NCBI GenBank assembly: GCA_002329405.1
Contig: DCTE01000077.1
Coordinates: 23,720 to 28,996 of the forward strand
Source of the DNA: Ruminococcaceae bacterium UBA1448
GTDB taxonomy: Bacteria; Bacillota; Clostridia; Oscillospirales; Ruminococcaceae
Direction: 5' to 3'
DNA length: 5,277 nucleotides
The translations under genes were made by a program, and so were the position numbers. The notes under the pieces are model-generated. The model did not search any database and was not told the origin of the DNA. It was given only the letters and a program-made list of their open reading frames with translations. Positions within the stretch are counted from its first letter, which is position 1, and each line of letters opens with the position of its first letter. Positions 1 through 5,277 of this stretch are shown here, one piece after another.

Positions 1-32
1 CTGAAAAGACCGATGAATAAACCAATCTCCCA

Positions 33-71
33 AAATGGGCCGGCAGATCGGTATGATCTGCCGGCCCATTT
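33..71 (-). terminator. Probable intrinsic terminator after the GH3 glycosidase gene
   Basis: Bases 33-49 pair perfectly with 55-71, giving a 17-bp GC-rich stem with a 5-base loop (50-54). It begins 15 bases beyond the glycosidase stop codon. Read on the minus strand, the stem ends in a short run of four Ts (35-32) and then G, so the U-tract is short and partly inside the stem. On the plus strand the stem is followed by only three Ts and then AAA, so it might also work weakly for a convergent gene. Terminator function is inferred from structure and position. Confidence 0.75.
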
Positions 72-86
72 AAACTGTTATCAGTT

Positions 87-2249
87 TTACGAAATGGTTA
101 CCCGCTCACACAACAGCTCATCCGAACTGTGTCCAACCATAATCTCAAAATCACCCGGTTCAAATACCCTCGCCTCGTTATTCCAGAAAGAAAGCATCGC
201 CCGTGTCACCTGGAAGCAAACCGTTCTTCTTTGATGCGGCTGAAGATCAATCTGCACAAAGTCTTTCAATTCCTTGACCGGACGGACAACCGATGCCGCG
301 ACATCATGAATATACAGCTGAACCGTTTCTCTTCCGGCGATATCCGAAGTATTTTCAACATCCACTGAAACATTGAGCAATGTCCCGTCTTCAGCGCCGA
401 CTGTCTTATCAATACACAAATCAGTATAACGGTAATCCGAATAGGAAAGGCCATATCCAAACGGGAAAAGCGGTTCATTTGGGCAGTCCAGATAACAGGA
501 GACATAACGGTGCGGTTCCCCGATCAATGGACGGCCGGTATTCATATGATTATAATAAACCGGAACCTGACCAACTGTCTGCGGAATACTCATAGCCAAA
601 CGGCCGGACGGATTGACATCGCCGCACAATACGTCGGCAATCCCGTTTCCTGCCTCAATGCCCAAAAACCACGCCTGTACCACTGCGTCACAGAAAGGCA
701 GAACCGGACGGATTTCCATTGGCCGGCCACTGAAAATAACTGCAATAACCTTTTTCCCCATATCATGCAGCCGTTCCAGCATCTTCTCCTGGTTATGGGA
801 CAGCCGCAGCACCGTTTTACTTGCCGATTCGCCGGTATCATCCGGGTGTTCACCCACACCTGCAATGATGATATCGCAATCCGCCAGCCTTTCCAGCTCG
901 GCTGTCTGATCGGAAACATCCATAAACCCCTGCTGCATCGGCCGGAGCGGCTCAGCCATTGCCATTGCTGTGATCTGAACGCCATGCTGTTTTAAACCGC
1001 TGTACAGTGTCGCCTGCTCGGCAGACTCTGCAAACGCCCATCCACCGAGGACGTCCGCGCTGTTGGCAAACGGACCGGCTAGGCCAATCTTCTGACTCTT
1101 ATCCAACGGCAGCAGCCCGCCTTCATTTTTCAGCAGGACAATACTCCTTGCGGCAGCCCGACGGGCAATCTCCAGATGTTCTTTGCAGAGATGGACCTGT
1201 TTTTCTTTTTCCGGGTCAGCACCTTTGAAGGGATTCTCAAACAGTCCGAGTTTATTTTTCAGCTGTAAAATCCGCAATACTGCTTCATCTATCAGCGATA
1301 TGTCAATTTTCCCTTCCTGTACCAGTCTGCGTCCCTCGTTCAGGTAGTGGGTGGACATCATTTCAATATCTGCGCCCGCTTCCAGCGCATATTTTGCCGC
1401 CTCTGTCCCGTCTGCTGCATACCCGTGAGCAATCATTTCATGCACTGCGCCAAAATCGGTAATCGCGACGCCGTCAAAGCCCCATTCTTCCCGCAGAATC
1501 TTACGGAACATCTTTTTGTTGCCGGTCGCCGGGATACGGTCAATCGTATTGAAAGAGGTCATCGCCATCGCAGCACCCGCGTCAACCGCCGCTTTGTAAG
1601 CAGTCAGGTAGAATTCCCGCAGAGTACCGTCGGAAATATCGACGGTGTTGTAATCCCGGCCAGCTTCCGAACCGCCATATCCGCCAAAATGTTTAAAACA
1701 CGAGGCAATCCGGTCAGGGGCCGACATTTCCTCTCCCTGATATCCTTTTACCGTCGCTTGGGTCATTCTTGCCCCCAGCAGCGGGTCTTCGCCGGGGGAC
1801 TCCATCACCCGGCCCCATCGCGGGTCACGCACCAGGTCGGCCATCGGTGAAAAGGTCAGATGTACACCGGTCACCGCGCTCTCACGCGCCGCCATCGCTG
1901 CCGCCTCTTCCATCAGTCCAGTGTCAAAGCTGCATGCCATCGCAAGCGGAATCGGATAGACCGTTTTCAGGCCATGGATAACATCCGCCATAAACATCAG
2001 CGGAATATGATGCGGCTGTCTGGCCATATGTTCTTTCTGCATCTGGATCAGTTTTTCAGCCCCGAAAGCGTTGAGGGTGCTCCCCAGACAGGACACATCC
2101 TCCGGGCGGAGATTCATCGCTTTCAGCGGTCCGGTCAGATCGACTGAATCCTCAGTGCCAAAAAAGTTCGGAGCCATCTGGGTCATTTCCCCCAGCTTTT
2201 CCTCAAGGGACATTGAAGCAAGCAGTTCATAAATCTGTTTGTCGGTCAT
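87..2249 (-). CDS. bglX: Family 3 glycoside hydrolase, beta-glucosidase type (BglX-like), intracellular
   Basis: Predicted to release terminal beta-linked sugars from short oligosaccharides or glycosides. The 720-residue protein has the full GH3 layout. An N-terminal TIM-barrel domain (about 1-340) carries DPRWGR (142-147), KHFGGYG (186-192) and ITDFGA (263-268), whose Asp265 fits the catalytic nucleophile. An alpha/beta sandwich (about 365-600) contains GESASKT (473-479); Glu474 aligns by motif with the acid/base position in BglX (inferred). PLFPFGYGLSYS (593-604) leads into a C-terminal fibronectin-III-like domain (about 620-700). There is no signal peptide, unlike E. coli periplasmic BglX, so it should act in the cytoplasm on imported substrates. 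Two ATGs are adjacent, at 2252 and 2249; I chose 2249 because it lies 7 bases from AGGAGG, against 4. The family is certain. The exact sugar (glucose, xylose or other) cannot be read from sequence, and the symbol is the generic one. Confidence 0.93.
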   Translation of the reverse strand: MTDKQIYELLASMSLEEKLGEMTQMAPNFFGTEDSVDLTGPLKAMNLRPEDVSCLGSTLNAFGAEKLIQMQKEHMARQPHHIPLMFMADVIHGLKTVYPIPLAMACSFDTGLMEEAAAMAARESAVTGVHLTFSPMADLVRDPRWGRVMESPGEDPLLGARMTQATVKGYQGEEMSAPDRIASCFKHFGGYGGSEAGRDYNTVDISDGTLREFYLTAYKAAVDAGAAMAMTSFNTIDRIPATGNKKMFRKILREEWGFDGVAITDFGAVHEMIAHGYAADGTEAAKYALEAGADIEMMSTHYLNEGRRLVQEGKIDISLIDEAVLRILQLKNKLGLFENPFKGADPEKEKQVHLCKEHLEIARRAAARSIVLLKNEGGLLPLDKSQKIGLAGPFANSADVLGGWAFAESAEQATLYSGLKQHGVQITAMAMAEPLRPMQQGFMDVSDQTAELERLADCDIIIAGVGEHPDDTGESASKTVLRLSHNQEKMLERLHDMGKKVIAVIFSGRPMEIRPVLPFCDAVVQAWFLGIEAGNGIADVLCGDVNPSGRLAMSIPQTVGQVPVYYNHMNTGRPLIGEPHRYVSCYLDCPNEPLFPFGYGLSYSDYRYTDLCIDKTVGAEDGTLLNVSVDVENTSDIAGRETVQLYIHDVAASVVRPVKELKDFVQIDLQPHQRRTVCFQVTRAMLSFWNNEARVFEPGDFEIMVGHSSDELLCERVTIS

Positions 2250-2256
2250 CATACAT

Positions 2257-2262
2257 CCTCCT
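2257..2262 (-). promoter_or_regulatory. Ribosome binding site of the GH3 gene (AGGAGG)
   Basis: A perfect AGGAGG on the minus strand lies 4 bases before ATG 2252 and 7 bases before ATG 2249. It fixes the start here rather than at the in-frame TTG at 2321, which would force translation through the terminator hairpin. Confidence 0.9.
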
Positions 2263-2277
2263 GTCAAATAAATTAAT

Positions 2278-2318
2278 AAAAAAACAGCCGAACCGGGCAT
2301 GCTACCCGACCCGGCTGT
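2278..2318 (-). terminator. Intrinsic terminator after the ywlG-type gene
   Basis: On the minus strand, ACAGCCG (2318-2312) pairs with CGGCTGT (2290-2284). An inner CGGG/CCCG stem (2308-2305 with 2297-2294) adds four pairs across a small internal loop. Seven Ts follow immediately (2284-2278, the first one closing the stem). The structure begins 7 bases after the ywlG stop codon, the classic position. It lies just 15 bases upstream of the glycosidase ribosome binding site, so it separates the two genes or controls readthrough into the second. Confidence 0.88.
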
Positions 2319-2325
2319 CAACTCC

Positions 2326-2898
2326 TTATTTCAGCGCGTCGTTATACACCGCCCGTTCACCGCCAATATAACGTGCACGGCTGCGGGCAAGAATCAAAAT
2401 TGCTTCGCCAATGTGATCAATACCAACCCGTACCGGGACGGCAACTGGTTTGAGGTGCATCCCGATCAGCGTTCCGCCGATGTCCATTCCGGCTACAGCG
2501 CGTACCTCTTCCACCAGCGCAGGAGATTCCATCTTCTGATAGGTTACAGTTCCAAAAGAACCGCCCGCGTGCATCTGCGGAACCGCGTTGACCTCATCCA
2601 GATGCCAAGCGTCCGCTGCTGCCCGCTCGACGACCAGCGCACGGTTGAGATGCTCACAGCACTGGGCGGCAAGATACAGCCCCTTTTCCCTCAGCACTGG
2701 CATTACACCGTCATATACCGCCTGCGCAGCTTCCAAACTGCCGACCGAACCGATCTGTTTACCGATAATCTCACTGGAACTGCACCCGATCACGACAAAA
2801 TCGCCCGGACGACAGGCCGTCTGTTCCAACAGTCTGCGCAATGCTTCCGACACCGACTGACGGATCATATCTGGATGCAGCACTGTATTTTCACCCAT
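2326..2898 (-). CDS. ywlG: DUF436 / UPF0340 (TIGR01440, YwlG-like) family protein of unknown function
   Basis: The 190-residue protein has the full length and the recognisable conserved blocks of the YwlG/UPF0340 family: VIGCSSSEIIG (36-46), QCCEHLNRALVVER (79-92), HAGGSFGT (110-117), DIGGTLIGMHLKPVAVPVR (139-157) and RYIGGERAVY (176-185). Cys39 and the Cys80-Cys81-Glu-His cluster are the most striking candidates for functional residues. I see no signal peptide or membrane segment, so it should be cytoplasmic. Its biochemical role is not established, to my knowledge; in Bacillus subtilis ywlG sits beside ywlF and glyA, but here neither neighbour is present. The ATG at 2898 is preceded at 9 bases by a purine-rich GGAAAGGAA (2916-2908). 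The gene has its own predicted promoter in the gap before it and a terminator right behind it, so it is probably transcribed alone or with leakage into the glycosidase. The family call is firm and the function is open. Confidence 0.92.
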   Translation of the reverse strand: MGENTVLHPDMIRQSVSEALRRLLEQTACRPGDFVVIGCSSSEIIGKQIGSVGSLEAAQAVYDGVMPVLREKGLYLAAQCCEHLNRALVVERAAADAWHLDEVNAVPQMHAGGSFGTVTYQKMESPALVEEVRAVAGMDIGGTLIGMHLKPVAVPVRVGIDHIGEAILILARSRARYIGGERAVYNDALK

Positions 2899-2918
2899 AA
2901 CCGACGCTTCCTTTCCAC

Positions 2919-2936
2919 CCGGCAGCTATCTGCCGG
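2919..2936 (-). repeat. Inverted repeat / 5'-leader hairpin before ywlG
   Basis: CCGGCAG (2936-2930) and CTGCCGG (2925-2919) form a perfect 7-bp stem with a 4-base loop. With the predicted promoter at 2947-2975, transcription would start near 2940, placing this hairpin at the very 5' end of the mRNA, just ahead of the purine-rich ribosome binding site. It could stabilise the RNA or be a DNA operator. No T-run follows, so it is not a terminator. Confidence 0.6.
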
Positions 2937-2946
2937 TCCTATCAAC

Positions 2947-2975
2947 AGTATAACGTATTTTGGCCGGAAAGTCCA
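2947..2975 (-). promoter_or_regulatory. Predicted sigma-A-type promoter for ywlG
   Basis: On the minus strand there is TGGACT (2975-2970, 4 of 6 to TTGACA), a 17-base spacer, and TATACT (2952-2947, 5 of 6 to TATAAT). It lies in the gap between mutY and ywlG, with a predicted start near 2940 and a leader of about 40 bases. It would allow ywlG to be expressed independently of the oxidoreductase-mutY transcript. Confidence 0.6.
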
Positions 2976-2978
2976 GAA

Positions 2979-2994
2979 AAATCTGTGCAGATTT
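2979..2994. repeat. 16-base perfect dyad upstream of the ywlG promoter
   Basis: AAATCTG (2979-2985) and CAGATTT (2988-2994) are perfect inverted arms around two bases. The dyad ends 4 bases upstream of the predicted -35 box and begins 7 bases past the mutY stop. The placement fits a regulator binding site. On the minus strand it runs into five Ts (the last three of the arm plus two), so a weak AT-rich terminator for mutY is the other reading. Confidence 0.45.
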
Positions 2995-3000
2995 CCACTG

Positions 3001-4155
3001 TTATCCATCCCACAACCGGGCAGCTTTCCCTTCCAGCCATTCCACCGCTGCCTTGCGATAAACCCGCAGTGCGCTTGGGACCGGATAAGACTCTTCCAAT
3101 TGGGCAAGTGTGACCGGCTGCCAGCCGTCGGGCAGATGTCCTTCGGCTTCGCAAAGTACCAGAAAACCCGTCATCTGCCATTCGATATGGGTAAACAGGT
3201 GTTTAGAATGGGCAAGAGGGATGAGCCGTCTGACCGGTATACCGACCAGTTCAAGCGCCTGTCGCACCTGCCGTTCATCCGCTTCCCCGTCCAGTGACGG
3301 GAATTCCCACAGTCCGGCCAGCAAGCCTATTTCTGCCCTTTTGCGCAGAAACAGGCGGTTCTCCTCAATCACCACCAGCACTGTTTTCTGTTCCACCCGC
3401 CGCGCCTTTTTGGCCGATTTCACCGGGAACAGTTCTGCCTGATCACGCGCGCCGGCAAGACAGTAATCCCGCACCGGGCAGCGGTCACACGCCGGCTGTC
3501 CCGGTGTACAGACGCCCGACCCGAGGTCCATCATCGCCTGATTGAAGTTGCCCGGATGAAGGGTAGCCGGAAAAGCAGACATAGCGGCATACAAAACATC
3601 ATGAAAAGCCTTCTTGACCTGCGGGCGGGTGATATCGCCTTCCGCCGCCAGCAGCCGGGAAGTTACCCGAAGCAGGTTCCCATCGACAGCCGGTTCCCGG
3701 ATTCCAAAAGCGATTGACCCAATCGCACCGGCCGTATAGTCGCCAATCCCGCAGATTGACCGAAGCGCAGCAATGCTGGCGGGAAGCTCTCCGCCAAACT
3801 CTTGCATCACCTGACAGGCACCTTTTTTCAGGTTGCGCACCCGGCTGTAATAGCCGAGCCCTTCCCACAGTTTGGCGAGCTGCATATCATCTGCATTCGC
3901 CAACGATGGTATATCCGGCACCGCTTCCAGAAAACGCCGGTAATAGGGCAAAACTGCCTCTACCCTTGTCTGCTGCAGCATGATTTCCGACAGCCAGACA
4001 TGGTATGGGCTGTTCTCCTCCCGCCAGGGCAGGCGGCGGCCCTCCTTGCGGTACCATTCATCCAGCACTGCTGCCATCGCGGCCAGACGTCCGGTCATCT
4101 CTGATTCCGTCAGCGGACTGAGCAGGATTTCAGCCGCTGTATTTTTATCCTTCAT
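3001..4155 (-). CDS. mutY: Adenine DNA glycosylase MutY (A/G-specific)
   Basis: MutY removes adenine mispaired with 8-oxoguanine, preventing G:C to T:A mutations. The 384-residue protein is complete. The N-terminal HhH-GPD domain contains WLSEIMLQQTRV (54-65) with catalytic Glu57, the helix-hairpin-helix loop CGIGDYTAGAI (135-145), and AMMDLGSGVC (207-216) with catalytic Asp210. A [4Fe-4S] cluster motif follows with MutY spacing C-X6-C-X2-C-X5-C: Cys216, Cys223, Cys226 and Cys232. Residues from about 255 form the C-terminal NUDIX-like 8-oxoguanine-recognition domain, including GLLAGLWEFP (277-286) and the FTH (321-323) equivalent of the FSH recognition loop. The ATG at 4155 overlaps the gamma-subunit stop by four bases, and only a weak ACAGG precedes it, so translation probably depends on coupling to the upstream gene. 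A gap of about 100 bases then separates it from ywlG. All key residues are present and I regard it as functional. Confidence 0.97.
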   Translation of the reverse strand: MKDKNTAAEILLSPLTESEMTGRLAAMAAVLDEWYRKEGRRLPWREENSPYHVWLSEIMLQQTRVEAVLPYYRRFLEAVPDIPSLANADDMQLAKLWEGLGYYSRVRNLKKGACQVMQEFGGELPASIAALRSICGIGDYTAGAIGSIAFGIREPAVDGNLLRVTSRLLAAEGDITRPQVKKAFHDVLYAAMSAFPATLHPGNFNQAMMDLGSGVCTPGQPACDRCPVRDYCLAGARDQAELFPVKSAKKARRVEQKTVLVVIEENRLFLRKRAEIGLLAGLWEFPSLDGEADERQVRQALELVGIPVRRLIPLAHSKHLFTHIEWQMTGFLVLCEAEGHLPDGWQPVTLAQLEESYPVPSALRVYRKAAVEWLEGKAARLWDG

Positions 4156-4697
4156 GCCTGTTCAGCACTGTAGGCGTAACCCAGCCGGAGTGCCTTTTCA
4201 TTTGCCTGCTGCAAATAGGCTTTGGAATCCGGGACGCATCCTTTCATCGACTGAATCAGTGTTTCCAGATTGGTGAAAGCCGTCTGCCGCAGGACCTGCC
4301 CCAGCATCACAATATTGCCCAATCCTTTCAGACCATTCTCTTCTGCAAGGCGGGTTGACGGGATGTAAAAGGCTTCAATATCCGTTCTGTCCGTCTGCTT
4401 TTCAACAAGCGAAGAATCTATAAACACCCTGCCGCCCGGCTTGACTGTGCCGATAAACCGGTCAAATGACGGGGTATTGAGGACAACCAGCGTTTCCGGA
4501 CGGGTGATCAGCGGACAGCTGATCTCTCTGTCGTCGATACATACCGCACAGTTGGCAGTGCCGCCCCGCATTTCGGGGCCGTAACTGGGCAGCCAGGAAA
4601 CAAACCGGTTTTCCAGCATCGCGGTATTGGCCGCCACCTTACCCATGAACAGCACACCCTGCCCGCCGAATCCTGCTACCAGCATATTCAGTATCAT
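4152..4697 (-). CDS. 2-oxoacid:ferredoxin oxidoreductase, gamma subunit (KorC/VorC/PorG family)
   Basis: This 181-residue protein is the gamma subunit of an anaerobic enzyme that oxidatively decarboxylates 2-oxoacids to acyl-CoA and passes electrons to ferredoxin. The sequence shows the N-terminal glycine-rich loop GFGGQG (9-14), SYGPEMRGG (38-46) and the late GLGNIVMLGQVLR block (125-137), all typical of the family; the length is normal. The protein should be cytoplasmic in complex with the alpha, beta and ferredoxin-like subunits. The Met at 4697 is preferred over Met5 because AAGGAG lies 7 bases upstream. It overlaps the beta-subunit stop by ATGA and itself overlaps mutY in the same way. 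The substrate (2-oxoglutarate, branched-chain 2-oxoacid or other) cannot be decided from this subunit, so I give no symbol. Confidence 0.93.
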   Translation of the reverse strand: MILNMLVAGFGGQGVLFMGKVAANTAMLENRFVSWLPSYGPEMRGGTANCAVCIDDREISCPLITRPETLVVLNTPSFDRFIGTVKPGGRVFIDSSLVEKQTDRTDIEAFYIPSTRLAEENGLKGLGNIVMLGQVLRQTAFTNLETLIQSMKGCVPDSKAYLQQANEKALRLGYAYSAEQA

Positions 4698-5277
4698 ACT
4701 GTCTCTCCTTCCGCTGTCAGATGCACATTCCGGTCGACAAAGTTTCCAAGCGGATAATAGGGAATCATCTTCTTTTCTACCCAGTCAAGTGCCTCTACCG
4801 GTGTCATGCCCCAGTTGGTCGGACAGGTAGATAGTACCTCGACAATTGAAAAGCCCTTTCCTTCCAGCTGGCAGGTAAACGCTTTTTTGATTGCAGCCTT
4901 TGCCTGCCGGATATGGGCGACCGTGTTGACAGCTGTCCGCTCGGCAAATGCCACCCCGTCAACATTTTGCAGCAGCTCACACACCCGCACCGGATATCCC
5001 GAATAATTGACATCCCGTCCATAAGGCGTAGTCTGGGTAATCTGACCGGGGAGAGTGGTCGGTGCCATCTGACCGCCGGTCATCCCGTAGATTGCATTGT
5101 TGATAAAAATGACTGTAATATTTTCCCCACGGGTCGCGGCATGAATCGTTTCAGCCGTACCAATTGCCGCCAGGTCGCCATCCCCCTGATAGGTAAAGAC
5201 GACATTACCTGGCTCGACCCGCTTGATACCGGTCGCAACGGCAGGCGCCCGCCCGTGCGGTGCCTCCACCATATCAC
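4694..5277 (-). CDS. 2-oxoacid:ferredoxin oxidoreductase, beta subunit (TPP-binding), 5' end outside window
   Basis: The beta subunit binds thiamine pyrophosphate and an iron-sulfur cluster and carries out decarboxylation of the 2-oxoacid. Counting from the Met at 5272, the visible part shows HGRAPAVATGIK (6-17), the TPP/Mg motif starting GDGD (30-33) and ending in NN (58-59) followed by GMTGGQ (63-68), then TPYGRD (82-87). STCPTNWGMTP (148-158) has Cys150, a conserved cluster ligand. The frame stays open to the window edge with an Asp codon before that Met, so 5272 is not the start. The N-terminal CPGCGH-type cysteine motif usual in the family is missing, and roughly 50-60 residues should lie beyond the window (estimate from family length). 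Motif style resembles clostridial enzymes annotated as 2-oxoglutarate or 2-ketoisovalerate oxidoreductases; the substrate remains open. Confidence 0.94.
   Translation of the reverse strand, partial: DMVEAPHGRAPAVATGIKRVEPGNVVFTYQGDGDLAAIGTAETIHAATRGENITVIFINNAIYGMTGGQMAPTTLPGQITQTTPYGRDVNYSGYPVRVCELLQNVDGVAFAERTAVNTVAHIRQAKAAIKKAFTCQLEGKGFSIVEVLSTCPTNWGMTPVEALDWVEKKMIPYYPLGNFVDRNVHLTAEGETV
4705..4710 (-). promoter_or_regulatory. Ribosome binding site of the gamma-subunit gene (AAGGAG)
   Basis: AAGGAG on the minus strand sits 7 bases before the ATG at 4697, inside the last codons of the beta-subunit gene. It selects the first of two nearby in-frame Met codons. Confidence 0.8.

Noticed and set aside
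1..32. Possible end or start of another gene at the left edge
   Set aside because: Only 32 bases are available. No stop or start with a supporting ribosome binding site can be assigned.
510..995. 161-codon plus-strand frame inside the glycosidase gene
   Set aside because: It is a shadow of the GH3 coding frame, with no family resemblance and no ribosome binding site that I could identify.
2250..2321. N-terminal extension of the glycosidase from a TTG at 2321, which reads like a lipoprotein signal (hydrophobic FLLIYLTGGC)
   Set aside because: The codons are the terminator stem and its T-run, which naturally encode Phe/Leu/Ile. There is no charged n-region, the -3 position of the supposed lipobox is Thr, AAGGAG touches the TTG with no spacing, and a perfect AGGAGG marks the ATG downstream.
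2293..2321. TTGACA at 2321-2316 as a -35 box for the glycosidase gene
   Set aside because: At a 17-base spacing the -10 position reads GCCCGG, inside the terminator stem. No TATAAT-like sequence occurs at 16-18 bases.
2340..2395. TATATT- and TATAAC-like -10 boxes at the 3' end of ywlG as a promoter for the glycosidase
   Set aside because: Neither has a reasonable -35 at 16-18 bases, and both encode conserved family residues (RYIGG and AVYND), which explains the AT-rich words. Any transcript would still meet the terminator.
2299..3297. 332-codon open frame on the plus strand
   Set aside because: It runs antisense across ywlG, the promoter gap and the 3' end of mutY, all of which have clear family motifs on the other strand. 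Its translation has no recognisable domain and it crosses the terminator region.

Overview
The window reads as a stretch of a Bacillota (Clostridia-type) chromosome from an anaerobe. Three things point there: a 2-oxoacid:ferredoxin oxidoreductase, an enzyme class typical of anaerobes; a DUF436/YwlG (UPF0340) protein, a family found mainly in Bacillota; and strong AGGAGG-type ribosome binding sites. Base composition looks slightly GC-rich, by eye only. All five genes lie on the minus strand, so the order of transcription runs from high to low coordinates.

Right part (5277 to 3001): the 3' portion of a gene for the TPP-binding beta subunit of a 2-oxoacid:ferredoxin oxidoreductase, then the gamma subunit, then mutY (adenine DNA glycosylase). 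Each junction is a 4-base ATGA stop/start overlap, so the three look like one translationally coupled transcript. The start of the beta gene lies beyond the window; the alpha and small ferredoxin-like subunits probably lie there too (inference from typical gene order).

Middle (3000 to 2326): a gap of about 100 bases holds a 16-base dyad, a good sigma-A-like promoter and a 7-bp hairpin near the predicted 5' end of the RNA. A ywlG-type gene of unknown biochemical function follows. A hairpin plus seven Ts begins 7 bases after its stop codon.

Left part (2283 to 33): a 720-residue family 3 glycoside hydrolase (beta-glucosidase type, no export signal) starts right behind that terminator with a strong ribosome binding site but little room for its own promoter. 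It ends at a perfect 17-bp stem, probably its terminator. Bases 1-32 hold nothing I can identify.

Functionally this is mostly ordinary housekeeping and metabolism: ferredoxin-coupled oxidation of 2-oxoacids, repair of oxidative DNA damage, a conserved orphan family and intracellular sugar release. I see no convincing new multi-gene system, mobile element, CRISPR array or RNA gene. The points most worth a second look are the regulatory layout around ywlG, the missing promoter of the glycosidase, and the tight coupling of mutY to an oxidoreductase.
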